A stretch of 64,000 nt of DNA from Zygaena filipendulae (GCA_907165275.2 OU015655.1:3918501-3982500), one strand, 5' to 3'. Numbered from the stretch's first letter, positions 33,244-45,916 are shown. The notes: generated by a model not told the origin, from the sequence alone. A program made the numbers and translations.

Positions 33244-33864
33244 TTTTTATTTTTTTCTCAACTAACTTCAACTTTAGTAAGAGTAAAAAAAAGCTATAAA
33301 TTCAGTCATAATTAAATATTGAATCGAGACTAAATGTTTAGTGCTAGTTGCCTTTTTAATGTCTTGAAGTCTGGGTACCTAATGTGTAATGCCCTTATTT
33401 GTGATTAAATTTTACACCGTCGTGTTCCATATAGAGAAATCATCAATAATTTCAAGGTTGAATCTTGTTTCACTGTGACTTAGACTGGTGTAATAAATTG
33501 CTTAAGTTATTGATTAGTAATTAAGGTGGTGGGTGGAAACTACCGATATATTTTAGAAGAAATCTGGCACGAGTACGTCACTTCCTCAAAGGTTCTCTTT
33601 GTGCCTCTTTTACTAGGTACTGTTTAGGAATAGAAAGCCAAATAGAAATAGCAAAAAGAGAACTCTCATGTCGGTTTTTATGTATGTCACAGCCATTTTA
33701 TTTGGAGACTCTTCAGATAATATATATAAGGTGCATTCTATGAAATGATGAATTAATATTAAGAAAATAAATAAAGTTAGGAATGGCATTCCATGGATGT
33801 GAACGGATGGCATTTCAATGCTTCTCGCTCTCTTTAACAACTACAGGTATGCTCTTTTTATTTC

Positions 33865-34015
33865 TATTAATATTATAAATGTGAAATTGAAGATGTTGGG
33901 ACGCCGGACGTTGCTACGCAAGCATAACCGGATTTGGATGAAATTTAGCCCACAGGCAGAATATGTTCTGAATCAACACCTAGAATATATTTTAGCCTGA
34001 GATAAAATCTTCCCC
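33865..34015 (+). mobile_element. Helitron 5' fragment
   Basis: ATTAATATTATAAATGTGAA and ACCGGATTTGGATGAAATTT match a Helitron 5' half of a subfamily with longer spacing. The 3' end is missing. Confidence 0.6.
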
Positions 34016-34053
34016 AGACACACGCGGCTCCCCTACGAAAAAACTAAGTAATA

Positions 34054-34306
34054 GCAGCGGAATAAATTTTACAAGAAGAGCAAAAAAACCCGAAATCGCT
34101 TTATTGAAACACACACCTGCCATAGTTTAACGATTTTCGTAATTTTAATTTCTCTAAGACTAAAGCCTTTTTGATGGGTGTTGCAGCAGAATAAATTTAA
34201 CAGGAGAAAAAAATCGGAAATGGCTTAATTTAAAACAAATCTTCCATAATTTAACCTTTCTTTTTATTTTAATTTCTCAAAGACTAAAGCCTTTTTGATG
34301 GTTGTG
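34054..34306. repeat. Tandem duplication of about 125 bp
   Basis: Unit 1 (34054-34182) and unit 2 (34183-34306) both begin GCAGCNGAATAAATTT and both contain GACTAAAGCCTTTTTGATGG. The units are clearly diverged. Confidence 0.8.
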
Positions 34307-34414
34307 TTTTTGATGTTTCGAACTGGAACATGGGGCTGACTTTTTATTCGTGAATAAATGTTGTATGTCAATGATGATCAAAGTCGCCCATTACATGTTT
34401 CTGGTATTGCGTAT

Positions 34415-34705
34415 ACAGGGTGTCCCGTAAGTAGTACGACAAACTTAAGGAGAAGGTAGATGGGAATGTGAACTATCATATAACAAAAAATCACTTAATA
34501 TTGTAGACTACGTATTCACTGAAGAAAAAATTTAAATTTATCTGATTGTTTGCTCACACAGTAAAAGAGAACCTACTACAAGATCTAATTTTCGGAAAAA
34601 AAAAATAAAAAAATTCTCGAAAACGGCAACACTTTTACTAAAGTGATATTTTGTCGTTATGATAGTTCAATTTTCCATTTACCTCCTCCTTAAGTTTGTC
34701 GTATA
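34415..34705. mobile_element. ACAGGGTGTCCC element, first
   Basis: Starts ACAGGGTGTCCCGTAAG. Its internal inverted repeat ACGACAAACTTAAGGAG recurs as CTCCTTAAGTTTGTCGT at about 34684-34702. The expected right terminus is replaced by the start of the next element. Superfamily uncertain. Confidence 0.65.
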
Positions 34706-34706
34706 T

Positions 34707-35105
34707 ACAGGGTGTCCCGTAAATCGACGTCAAGCCAGAACCGGTTGATAGACTAAGTCATAATATAAAAACGTAAGAAAATAATCTTTGGTCTTATGGT
34801 CATTTATAAAAATTATAGAGATTTACACTCTGCGACGGTTCTTTAACTCCTGTTGCTACAAACCTTAACTTTTTTTTTTCAATTTTCTTCTTATTGTGTA
34901 ATCCTGAATAGTGTTTCTGAAAACTACTGATTCAAATTTAAGTTTTTGACAGTGAAGTTTCAAAACTATTGCTTTCGTCAGTTTTTAATGACTGTCTTTT
35001 TTATAAAATATAATAACAAAGATTTTTAATATTTTTTCTGTTAAAAGCTGTTATGACTTATCCTATCACCTGGTTCTGGCTTGACGTCGATTTACGGGAC
35101 ACCTG
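34707..35105 (+). mobile_element. ACAGGGTGTCCC element, second (399 bp)
   Basis: Ends ACAGGGTGTCCCGTAAATCG and CGATTTACGGGACACCTGT extend inwards through CGTCAAGCCAGAACC as a TIR of about 40 bp. The body matches, inverted, the outer parts of 56755-58104. It is non-coding, and no clear target duplication was seen. Confidence 0.8.
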
Positions 35106-35492
35106 TATAATTTATCCCTTCTAAGCGTGTAATGAACAGACGCTGAATAACTTAATCCGCTTGTTGATCCGGACGCACGGGGCAATTAGGTACTAATTAA
35201 TAAATTTACCTTCAACAAGATAATACTCTCGCTGCCTTCTATGACGTTACCGTTATTGTATAGTCGCTAATTAAATGAGTGTAGCCAATGATGTTACTTT
35301 TATTCTAAGAGATTACTCGACGCAGCAATGTAACGTACGACAGGGGTCTTATAATAGCGGATTTATTATGATTTTATTTGTAATACGTATCTAATAATAA
35401 GTAGGTACATTCAAATATGTTTTTATAGGTACTTGTGTCATGTTTGGTGTTATAATTCTAACATATAAATGCAAATGCGAGTTTGTTTGTTA

Positions 35493-35689
35493 CCCCTTGG
35501 CCACAGAGTCGGCGGCGGCGGTGGCGGCGGCGGCGGCGGCCAAGACAAACGGTAGACAACATATTACGACGTAGGCCACAGCTATCAGCGGCGCGAGCTG
35601 TGGTCTACTTCTTGTGTTGTCTACCATTTGTTTTTGCCGCTGCCGCCGCCGCCACTGCTGCCGCCGCCGAGACTGTGGCGCCGCCGCCC
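35493..35689. mobile_element. GC-rich fold-back element, copy 1 (197 bp)
   Basis: GGC-triplet arms (TCGGCGGCGGCGG type) at both ends and a central hairpin CCACAGCT...AGCTGTGG around GCGGCGCG form a strong fold-back. TTA lies on both sides (35490-35492 and 35690-35692). The second copy at 56259-56455 has the same length. Reading frames within it (Arg- or Ala-rich) are repeat artefacts. Confidence 0.8.
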
Positions 35690-35719
35690 TTACGCTTTTC
35701 CGCCTAAACTTGGTCTTTA

Positions 35720-36589
35720 CAAGGCCCTTATTCACTATGACCAACAACATTCCTTGCCCATAACGCGCGTCCCAAAAACACGATCCAGGTGCAAAAATAT
35801 AAGAAATTTATATTCTTTATAAGAAAGGTTGTAAATGAATTTTTTCATCCCATCTATTAAAAAACTGATGTTTTATTCGCATATAAGTGCACCTAAAGTA
35901 GTACGTTTAGGTTCCCTTCAATAAGTGCGACTAAAAGTTGTACTGAAATCCATTTTAACCCGCTAAACAGTGGGTAATAATGAGTTGTGAATTTGGAATA
36001 TGAAACTTGTAATGTTTATCGCCAGAGACGCCAGAGACAGAGGTTGAACATCAAATACTGCACAAATTGTATGAATAAAGTAATGGCCCGTGAGACTCGC
36101 GCCTTAAAAAAAAAGGCGGCAACTGATGTGCTGTGTATGTTTATTTATCTGATATTGCAATTTTATTGATTTCACAAAATGTATTCGTCAAGTAGTGAAG
36201 AAAGCACAATATTAACACCGGAATCTGTGAAAATGGACGCAATAAATATTTAGGTTTGTATTATATCTAATAACAAATAAATATATAACAGCGATTTCTT
36301 GTTTCATTTTCTCATAGAGGGGGATGAAAAGTAAAAAAAACCACTCGACATTAAAAATATTTTTTCCTCTGGCGATTTCCTTTGAATCCCTCTCTCCGAT
36401 CAGGATTCTATATAAGAATCCTTCACTCCGGTCTGGATTCAAAATAACGCCGTAGCCGTAAAAATACAATTTTAATACGTCGTGATACAATCTACTATTT
36501 TAAAACTTCTTTGAACACGAGGGAAAAGCAATTTAAATGGCGCCTTATCTTAGCGCGACGCGTTATGGTCATAGTGAATAAGGGCCCTG
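35720..36589. mobile_element. Element with GGCCCTTATTCACTATGACC termini (870 bp)
   Basis: The perfect 20-bp inverted repeat GGCCCTTATTCACTATGACC starts at about 35722 and its complement ends at about 36587. Pairing continues imperfectly through CATAACGCG. The interior is AT-rich with only short frames. A related solitary end occurs at 7839. No target duplication was found, and the superfamily is unknown. Confidence 0.65.
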
Positions 36590-37449
36590 ATGACTGAAAT
36601 TTTGAATAAGTAGTCACATTTCTTTATTTGTCCAGTTGTACCTTCCAAATAAACATTTTATTATCATAACACAAGACATGCCGAGTAATACTTTGCATAC
36701 ATGCTCGTCGGTTCCCATTGCTCTTAATGCTCCTATTTCATATTCCTTTTTTCAATTACCTTATTTAATCGGACGAAGCCGCTGGGTCTTTAGAAATGTT
36801 ATACAAGGCTTCCTTTTATAACATGTATATGACAGGATTTTAGGATGTTTTACCCTACAAGTGAGTAAACTAGGGAGTATGTAAGACTGTGAAGTTTCGT
36901 TAGTTTTGAAGATAATAATTTAAGTAAATCTGTATTTGGGCTCTGCTTTTTACATACAAAAGCGCATATACATATATTTTAGTGGTTCAGGAATCAGGAC
37001 GAACAGATAGGCTAGATTCTTTGACCATCAATGTCAATTGTCAAATTCGCATATCGACCAAACGTATAAACCATTGATATTAGGACGCATTTTGGGCAAG
37101 TTGCATATTAACATTACTTTTTCTATGTATGTTGGCTTATGTCAGTACAACGCGCGTAAGGTCCAAGTCGCATTTCATCCATTTGTTTTAATGATTTAAT
37201 GACAGCTGACAGGTGGCAGTTTCTCATTTGTTTGTTTGTCCGAAACGTATTTATTTTGCATGTTTATTGTGCATTATGGATTTCACATACAGTATACAAT
37301 ACTCAATTTATTTTAAAGTAACATGCCATATTTGAGACTGACGTAATCATATTGTCTGTACGTTGATGTTCCTAAGCAGCATGGTTTGTTTTTCACACAA
37401 GTCACATAAGTATGTAATGGTTGGCTAATCGATATGTTAAAAAGGTAGA

Positions 37450-38192
37450 TTAGAAGTATGAGATAGTGTTGTGGTGGTCTGGTGGCGGCTGGCGCGTGTC
37501 GTTGGTCGATGATGTTGCGTGTGTTTAAGACGCGCGGCAAGGTCGCGCGCGGCGGCGCTCCGCGGCTCCGCTGCGGCCCGCGCCCTGCAGCCACGGGTCT
37601 CGTGACGTCGCCTCGCCTGGCATTGTTTCCCACATGCCACCCGCCGGCGCCGCCATCGCTGCCTCCGCCTACATCGCTCCTCCGCTTCGCACCGCCGCGC
37701 CGCGCCGCCGCGCCTATCGCAATGCGCATGCCCCCGCCGTTTCCTACGGCTCTCCTCTACGCGACGTCACCGTTTGGAATTACGATATGCGTTCCGAACG
37801 TGTGATATGCTAGATATATCCAGCTCATTTCGCACCTGGTGTTTCGACAAAGATCGTGTAGGTAACATTGTTGTTACACAGAAGCCCGCCGGTCGTGTGT
37901 CCGGCTGTTGTTGGTGGAACACTCGGAAGGGGAGCACACGGTGGCGGCAGTATCGATCTGAGCGTTTCGTGTAGCCGCTCGTGCACGACGCTTTCGGGAT
38001 ATTCGCTCACCGGTCGCCGTCCGCGCCGGCCCTGCTTGCTCCGTGTTGCGCGCTGTGCCTACCTATTTCATCCACGCGAACATGATCGCCGAAGTTAATT
38101 GATAACGCGGCAGACGCACCTGAAAACGCATCCGATAGCCACAATCGGCTCATCGCTGAGATTTAGATCGATCCCCTACTGAATAAGTTAAG
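37450..38192 (+). promoter_or_regulatory. CpG-rich putative promoter and first (untranslated) exon
   Basis: About 650 bp is strongly GC- and CpG-rich (CGCGCGGCGGCG, CCGCGCCGCGCC and similar), unlike anything else here except the small fold-backs. The plus strand then reads GTTAAG|GTGAGC, a consensus donor, with the intron beginning at 38193. No convincing coding frame reaches the donor, so the exon would be 5' UTR. A possible minus-strand donor (ACCG|GTGAGC at about 37984-37990) leaves open a bidirectional promoter. The gene would extend to the right, perhaps beyond the window. I cannot name it. Confidence 0.5.
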
Positions 38193-39484
38193 GTGAGCCG
38201 CTGAAATTTGTGTTTATATGTGTAGGACAAGCTTTATATGGTTTATTAATTATTTTTATCGATAGCAAAATTATGCGAATGTAGTTTTTTTGTTTTAATT
38301 TTTATAGGTGTTAAATATAATATTGTAAAATTTTGAAATCGTGAGGTGATAATCTATCTATTTTGCTCGTTATCTTAATATGTATTCAGATATTAGGTAC
38401 TATTGAGTGTTAGCTAAGCCATCTGGTTTGTATTTCTAAAGTTAGATTGCAAAATCGTAAACCACTAAGATTCATCGGTATCGGTGTGGTATTTCTTCAG
38501 CGTTTTGATTCTTTAGGTGTCTTATAAACTTCATTTTATGGCCGTTTTATTTCATTAGATACGATTTTCGATATTCGTCCCTTCGAGTTGAAAAGAAAGA
38601 AAATCCAAGGGTCACTTGCACGTGATATGCGGCTTTTATCCCTTTGTGCGCATGTCTCCATTTCTACGGTAGGTATACCTATAACTATGGAATTCCCCAA
38701 AACCTTTAACTGTTGATTCAGAGAAATTGCCCTCCGAACATTGTCAGTGTCATTTCAAATTGAACATTGTATATGACTGTGGAGTTGTGGCACGAGATTT
38801 GTAATACCTTATTACTCGTATATTAAGACTTCTCCATCGACGGTTGGGAAGAATATTTCACGTTGCTCATAAAAACGAGCGTTGCTGGTATCTGCAAAGC
38901 TTCATAAGTCCGGTCAATAGTGTTTCTGTCTGCTGTAGGTACACATATATAGAAAAGGTATGATTCATAACCGTTGTTCAACAATTTATTGTACACATTC
39001 ATTAGATACTCAATAGATTTTATTATTACTTGTATATCGGTCAGTATTTTCGATTGGTGAATAACTTGAAATCAATACCATTAGAATTAATTACGTTTTC
39101 TTTGTTCTTCCTCATTGTAACGTTATAAATTTAGAGAGCGAGAAGTTTTTTTATCTTCCATATTCTGTTTTTCGCTGTGCATTTGGAATTTGTGACTTTA
39201 ATTTAAATCACAGTAACTCGTAGATTTTGTCTCGTCGTGACTTAGTGACTTTAACTCTACTCCTTAAAAAATCGATCAGATAGATGGTTGGATGTATAAA
39301 ATCGACTAAGTACATTTTTTGCAATACTATTGCTGCGTTTCAACATATTATAAACAAAATTTCCAAAAACTGCCAAAAGTGACCGTTATTGGTAGTTTTC
39401 GCTTATACTTTTCGTTTTCAATTTTGAATGTTGTAGAAGAGGAAAAAAAAATTTTTTACTCGATTTTACATAATATTCAATCAT
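38193..39484. other. Presumed intron, no element recognised
   Basis: AT-rich sequence without dispersed repeats or frames of note. Being the start of a putative first intron, it is a place where regulatory DNA might sit, but I see no specific motif cluster. Confidence 0.3.
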
Positions 39485-39790
39485 CCATAACACTTTAGAT
39501 GAAATATCTTAAAACTGGTAGCTAATTATGTAGAACTCATAGCTTTATAAAGGCACTTGAAAATGAGATCGTTGATACCGAGTATTTTAGTACGTTTTGA
39601 TCAATAAAATCACTAATACATATTATAAAAAACGTCTTCCGCCGCGTCTGTCTGACTGCGACAAACTCAAAAACTGCTGAATGGGTTTTCACGCGGTTTT
39701 CACCAATAGATAGAGTGATTCATGAGGAAGGTTTAGGTATATCTATAATTTGTCAAGGTCTTGTGTAAATCAGTTGAAATATAACGATAA
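39485..39790 (+). mobile_element. Composite Helitron, second copy of the 3865-4140 arrangement
   Basis: It contains GATGAAATATCTTAAAACTG, AAAATGAGATCGTTGATAC, TCACTAATACATATTATAAA and ATTCATGAGGAAGGTTTAGG in the same order as 3865-4140. The 3' end is missing. Confidence 0.75.
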
Positions 39791-40359
39791 TATTACTTTT
39801 GGAAGTGTCGGTATAAGTACTTCATTACCCTTTACGCCTAACTTCCCACTTTTATTCGGAGAATTTCTTCCGGAAGGTTTGTGTTGGTTGAAAGAGTTTC
39901 CAAAAGCATCCTCCATCCAAGGCATGATCTAAAATACATGCAAATGCCATAATTCTTTTGGAATTTGTGTAAACTAAATGAATACTAAACAGGTATCATC
40001 TGAATTCCTTTATAATAAATTTCATTAATTTGCTGTGTTTATAATAATATCCTGACAATTGTTGCAAAATATGCGTTATTTTTATGTTTGCTGCATCAAT
40101 TTTTCGTGAAGTATTTGATCCTACATAACGATTTCGATATAAGCTTAAAGTAGGTACACGCTAAGATTCATTCAATTTCGTTCAATAGTTGTAGTAGCGT
40201 GATGCGTGTTCATACAAAATTAACAAATAGGCAAAAAAATCCAAAAATGATCGTAATGCATTTAGTCACGTTGTTTGCATCGACCCAATTTATCTTTTTT
40301 TTTTTTCAACGTCCACAGACACGAAAGTTTCACAGTTTTGTTAATGTACTACCTACTTA

Positions 40360-40660
40360 CTAGCTTTTCCCCGCAGCTTTGCCCGAGTTATTATGATATC
40401 GAATTCGGGAACTCTTTGGTCTAGGACGAAAAATATCTTAAATATCCATTCTGTTAAATCAGAACATACGAGTATATTCTAATTGTGTGAAATTTAATTC
40501 TAACACATTTACCCGTTTAAGGGTAACAAACTCTTCTCATCTCAAACTTTCACATTTGTCATAGGTATACTATAGCTAGTCCCACTGTGGTTTCCCCGCA
40601 TTAATTTCGTAATTCCCACAGGAACTCTATATTAGCATGAAAGTACCCTATACTATACTT
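40360..40660 (-). mobile_element. Two degraded Helitrons
   Basis: CTAGCTTTTCCCCGCAGC at 40360 begins one, ending near CTTTCACATTTGTC. A second 3' half starts at about 40575 (GCTAGTCCCACTGTGG) and includes AATTCCCACAGGAACTC. Confidence 0.6.
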
Positions 40661-40699
40661 GAACGGAACTACCGGTTCGAGTTGAAAAATTATTTTTGT

Positions 40700-41011
40700 G
40701 TTGAATAGTTCATTTATCGAGGAAGGCTGTTATACATCACGCTACGACGTATAGGAGCAGAGCAGCAATGAATAATGTTGCCAAAACGGGGAAAATTATT
40801 CCTTTTGAGAGCTTCCGTTGCGTACGTTGCGTAAACGGTTATAACCGCTGTGGAATATAATAAATTATAATTTTATTAAAAAACATAATATTCTTTTCTC
40901 ATGATAATTTGTTATTTTTATATCAGTTAATGTAATTAAAAAATATAATTATTCAAAAATTAGTAGATTTTTCCTCAAATTAACGCGGGTGAAATCGCGG
41001 GGCACAGCTAG
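40700..41011 (+). mobile_element. Helitron subfamily C, degraded
   Basis: It shows ATACATCACGCTACGACGTA, TAGGAGCAGAGCAG and GAGAGCTTCCGTTGCG. After an AT-rich gap comes the intact 3' end AACGCGGGTGAAATCGCGG and CACAGCTAG, followed by T. Confidence 0.7.
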
Positions 41012-41029
41012 TCTTAATATATTCAAAGA

Positions 41030-41230
41030 CTCATAGTTATAACGACAATCCTCTCGCGCTTTCGACTGCATAACTGCATATTCTCGCCGGAACCTCTTTG
41101 TTCTTCTAAAATTATTCTATATCACTCGGGGATAATGTAGCTTCCTATCAGTAAAACAATTTCTGGAATCGGTATATCTAAATTCACAGAATTAAAAACT
41201 TTACTTCTTTATAATATGTATTATAATGTA
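41030..41230 (-). mobile_element. Helitron subfamily D, degraded
   Basis: TAATGTAGCTTCCTATCAGT and a decayed 3' hairpin region precede CTTTATAATATGTATTATAA at the 5' end. Confidence 0.6.
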
Positions 41231-41834
41231 GAAAAGTAAAAAGATAGATTTCTAACAAGCGTTGTGTAGTTGTTTCTAACAAGTATCTTGAAGGAGTAGA
41301 CAAAAACTGTACAACTCCATAAGCTGGCGGCTTCTTTTGCCTCGTACTTTTTTTTACTTACACAGTAGTCGACTCGCTGTCGTGTCGGTACGGAGAACTC
41401 TTGATAACCATCAAGACCTCAACAATCCATGTCAAGTCGCCCTTTATGTGGTCGGAATACGTCCACCTAGAGTAGACTCATTCCAACGCTCCCACTTACA
41501 TTTGCTCTATAAATATTCTTTGTCGATCAATCTTCTTACGTCCTTGCCGCATCGGCCAAACCTTTGAGGTATTCCTTGTTATTTTATTATCTGTCACACA
41601 CTTTTATCGCAGTATTGCCATTAGGTATATATAAATTATAACATATTATATAATATATAAACAAAGAGAACCACGAGATATTCGATGTCCTTTTATTACT
41701 TCTGCCACCCAATCTAATTTACTGCCATCTTCTTGTCTGAGAAATGGGCACTACCTAATGGGCGCTACCAAAACCTCCATGATAAATAATCTTAAATTTT
41801 GACAAAAAATAATTAGTAGGTATATTATGTGCAA

Positions 41835-42027
41835 TCCCTACTAATATTATAAATATGAAAGTAACTCTGTCTGTTACGCGTTCACGCCTTAACGGCTCAA
41901 CCGATCATCATTAAATTTTGCAAACACGTTGTCAGGGATATAGACAAGGACATAGGGTACTTTTTATTCCAGTATACCCGCGGGATCTCCGAAATTAACG
42001 CGGGTGAAACCGCGGGGAACAGCTTAG
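41835..42027 (+). mobile_element. Helitron subfamily A, nearly complete (193 bp)
   Basis: Starts TCCCTACTAATATTATAAAT after an A and ends GCGGGGAACAGCTTAG, where the usual CTAG carries one extra T. Confidence 0.85.
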
Positions 42028-42485
42028 AGTATGTCACGTAGGTAACGTAAATAATAGAGTCGGCATAGTTCTGTCAAAATCGGCGATGTCTAGATTCTGG
42101 TTTTTAAACCGTAGATTGTGCATTGTTTCAATTCATCGGATATAGTGGATCCTCAGTTAAAACTGAAGAAACCCATACTCGAGCTTTAGCGAAGTTAACC
42201 GCAAAGCTGAGCAACTATTACTAACCGACTAAGCTATCGGAGGCATGTGTAATTGCTATCAACTCGGCCTACCCAGTTGTGTGGTTGAAGTGTCCCTAAT
42301 TTGCTTTTGCTGAATTGGAAATAAGTTCTTCGGGTGAGCACTGAGCTCATTGGCATGGGACGTTATAACGGCTTAGCTAACTGAGAGCGAATGCATAATG
42401 TGTGCGAGTGGTTCTCACAAATATTTTATTTAAAGCCATTGGTAAAGGCAGCAATAGTAAAAGCAGTAGATATATAATTCAAAAG

Positions 42486-42817
42486 AATAGGCTAGTTTCC
42501 TGGGTAAAAAAATCAAAATTCTATTTAGTCCGTCAGTTAGGCAATAAAAAAATAAAAGACACGTATTTTTTGCTTTTTTAAAATAATGGAAATATGCATA
42601 GATAAAGCGCATTAAAGTTTAGGGTGGGGGACTCGTGATGTCACAGCTCGCTATAACGTGCGAACAAACTGTAGCGAGGCGTGACGTCATGTGAAATTTC
42701 GACTTGATATATCTCCGTTATTTTTTGGTTACATAAAAAATAAAAAAATACGTGTCCAATATTTTTTAATAATCTACAAAACGGACTAAAAAGGAAAATT
42801 TAGGAAACTAGCCTATT
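42486..42817 (+). mobile_element. TIR MITE with CRE-like core, copy 3 (332 bp)
   Basis: Termini AATAGGCTAGTTTCCT and AGGAAACTAGCCTATT are perfect 16-bp inverted repeats. One intact TGACGTCA at 42682-42689; the other is TGATGTCA. Confidence 0.85.
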
Positions 42818-42892
42818 GACAACAAGAACGTCGTTACATTGAATGAGCAAAACTGGGTAGCATCTCTTTAGAGATAGAAATATACCTAGATA

Positions 42893-43090
42893 CTAGATGC
42901 GCCCGCGGTTTCACCCCCGTGAGTATCGCGAGAACTCCCGCAGGAATTCCAAATAGCTTAATTTCTTCAACCTTCCTTGAGATTTCACAAATATTTCAAG
43001 ACAAAAATTAGCCAAATCGGTTCAGCCATTCTCGAGTTTTAGCGAGACAAACGAACAACAATTATTTTTTATGTATAAAAAATATAGATA
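42893..43090 (-). mobile_element. Helitron, full length but diverged
   Basis: Starts CTAGATGCGCCCGCGGTTTC. It has AACTCCCGCAGGAATTCC and AATCGGTTCAGCCATTC, and ends TAAAAAATATAGAT. Confidence 0.75.
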
Positions 43091-43709
43091 TTAGTGTATC
43101 TCAAATACCAAATATATATTTTTGTATAACTGACTTTCGTGCCTCAATATTTTATAAAAAACCTGCCCCTAAAGCTCATAATGTATATATACCCCAGAAA
43201 AAGAATCATAAAAATCGGCTGAGTAGTTTCATGAAAATAATCACTCGTTTACATACAAATACAGACAGAGAAACACAGAACCGGATTCGTTTTCTGGAGC
43301 TGATTAAAAACTAAACCTTCTCAAACATAGTATTCACTGAGTGCTCCGTGTTCTTAGATGTTATGAAATCTGACCATAACATTTTTTCTTCATTCCTATC
43401 ATAAATATTTTTACATCTCAGTTATGTTGGATGTATGCCGGTTATAAATTTGGTAGTTCCGAACGTATTTTATGACCACCTATAAATAACTGTTCAAGCG
43501 TGTTTGATGGTTTCAGTTACCCTATCAACATATTCGCAAAATTTTCGCATACATATAAAGTTATATTACCTAAACGCACCAAAGGTACTGGATAACTTCT
43601 GTTTTTTAAACTAACTGTTATGCCATTAACAGTATAAAATACCTCTGTCTCCTAATAATAATAATCGTCTCGGTCTAGTCATACCACAGAAATTAAACAA
43701 GAACTCTGC

Positions 43710-43945
43710 AATAGGCTTGTTTCCGGGGTATGAAAATCAATACTCTATTTAGTCCGTCTTGTAGATTAATAAAAAATAGAGACCCGTATTTTTTGCTTTT
43801 TCGAATTATTGAAAAATACTAAGATAAAACGCATTAAAGTTAAGGTGTAGGGGCTCGTGACGTCAAGCGACATTTCAATCTCTCAATATTTCAATCTTTC
43901 AATATCTCCGTAATTTTTTGGTTACGTAAAAAATTAAAACATACG
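43710..43945 (+). mobile_element. TIR MITE with CRE-like core, copy 4, truncated
   Basis: Starts AATAGGCTTGTTTCCGGGG and has one TGACGTCA at 43858-43865. Similarity stops before the right TIR. Confidence 0.75.
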
Positions 43946-45059
43946 TTACGTTTGTAGTGTTTACAAAAAAAAAATCTAAATTCAGGCAAATAAAAAGCGG
44001 TCTTATCGCTTTTCTAGCGATCTCTTCCAGACAAATTTGTATTGTTCCAATATTGTATTTATAAATGATTGTGCCAGTATGTGATCGAGCAATAATGAAT
44101 ATCAGTAAGTAATCGAATGTGTAAATTATGTGAAAGTAATTTCATTCATCAACGCATGTAGGTACCTACCTACGTAATTACATATACCAGAAGCCATCAA
44201 TTTGTAATTGTTAACTAAATGACCACGGCATGTGGGCACGATGGATTAGCTCTGTACCACCGCACACATTGTGCCCACACATCAATTAATGTTTAGATAT
44301 TGTTGTTCAATCTGATTGGTGACTAACTAAACGTATTATACTAAAACGTAATATGATTTTTAATTGAATCTGGCTGCTGTTCCCCGCTTGGGTCTGCGGT
44401 ATTCGCTCGAGACCTTCATGAAATATCTATTAACCATTATAAGCATTGTTGGTAAAATAAATATGGTGTCGATTGATCAAGATTTAGTTCAGAAGTTCAC
44501 AACAGATGGTCGTCCAATGATAAATTTACATAGCGGGCAAAGGTCGTAGTTGGTGCAATGGAATGTTTCTTTATTTTTTAAATAAAAAAAAAAGAAAACG
44601 AAATTTAAAAAGAATCGAAGGTTCGTTTTTGACATAGAATCAAACATAAAATTCGTTTAAAAATATTTATTTTATTGCAAGTAATAAAAAATGTGACTTA
44701 TTCGTCAACTCGCACGTGTCAAACTCGTGTGTGTGCGCGAGTAAGCACCTTCCGTTTTTACCTACATTTTCTGTCGTTAACTCGCTCAACCGTGAAAATG
44801 TGTAGAGTCAGCTAGTTAGTTAAGAGTCATTTTTGAAAATTAATACACATAAGGTATATGTTAATAAGGCAAGAACCCACTATAAATGTATAAAAATTTT
44901 ATACGATTTGACTTTAAAATAAAACATAATACTTATCGTTTTCGAGATAGATATTTAATGTATAATACAAATCAACATAACAATAATATTATTTACCCAA
45001 TAATGAACAAAATTACAATGACTCAAGATTTTGGTTTATCAATCGATCTCTTAAAGTTA

Positions 45060-45500
45060 ATTAAAAAAACTAAAAAAACAAGCTTTTTATAGAAAACCAA
45101 ACTAAAAAGTAGAAAATAAATTTTAATAAATTTGAATTAAGAATAGTGTATAAAATTTTTAATAAATATAAATTAACAATATTGTAAATAAAAAAAAATG
45201 TATTTTATTTAAAAAAAAAGCGTGGGGTGCGTGGTGTCAATTGTTATAAATATTTTATTGACAGATATGAGTAGGATTATCATTACGATAATATCATAAA
45301 AATCCCCGTTTTCTTTTTTAAATAAAATACATTTTTTTATTTACACTATTATTAGTTTATATTTATTAAAATTTTTATACACTATTCTGAATACAAATTT
45401 ATTAAAATTTATTTTCTTCTTTTTAGTTCGGTTTTCTATAAAAAGCGTGTTTTTAGTTGTTTTAAACTATTATTTACTCTACTTTTTAGTTTGGTTTATT
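45060..45500. mobile_element. Inner fold-back with long AT-rich arms
   Basis: The left arm (CTTTTTATAGAAAACC...AAAATACA) and right arm (TTTTAAATAAAATACA...GGTTTTCTATAAAAAG) pair over roughly 120-150 bp. They surround a unique spacer with GCGTGGGGTGCGTGG. Confidence 0.7.
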
Positions 45501-45775
45501 TTTTAATTTTTTAAACTATCGCGCCTGGTAGTTTCCCTTATTGGTCTTGACGCAGACACTCCGGGTCTCAGGAAAACAAAAAAATATCGCTAATCCTGAT
45601 TATCCTAGTACGTATAACGGGTCAAACTGTTTAAAATATTTATTATTTATATCAGTCTTTAATAAGTTCGTCGAATTTCAAGTTAATCCGACGTTTTGAA
45701 GGGGGTCAAAATTATGTTCAAAGATTTCGTTACATACTAACATACATACATCTGAAGCTAATAAAAAGCGTGTAA

Positions 45776-45916
45776 AAAGTAGATACACAGTCCCATACAA
45801 AAGTTCACTAAAAAACTGTCCACAGTCGTGTTTAGGTATTTAAAAGCGCACCCAAATGTTCAAGTGGGCGCTTATTTCAGTAGAACATTTTTTGACGCTG
45901 ATTGTGTATCTACTTT
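45776..45916. mobile_element. Small TIR element (141 bp)
   Basis: AAAAGTAGATACACA and TGTGTATCTACTTTT are perfect 15-bp inverted ends. No clear target duplication. Confidence 0.55.

Noticed and set aside
35483..35822. Arg-, Ala- and Pro-rich ORFs
   Set aside because: They are triplet-repeat arms of the GC-rich fold-back element. The same applies at 56314-56571.
37313..37729. 138-codon minus-strand ORF with a true ATG in the CpG-rich block
   Set aside because: The first 80 codons are Gly/Ala/Arg-rich translation of CpG-rich DNA and the rest is AT-rich, with no domain. Overlapping frames on both strands are equally long, as expected where stops are rare.
42160..42400. tRNA-like wording around GACTAAGCTATCGGAGG
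   Set aside because: I could not fold an acceptor stem, anticodon loop and T-arm together. No intact tRNA is present.
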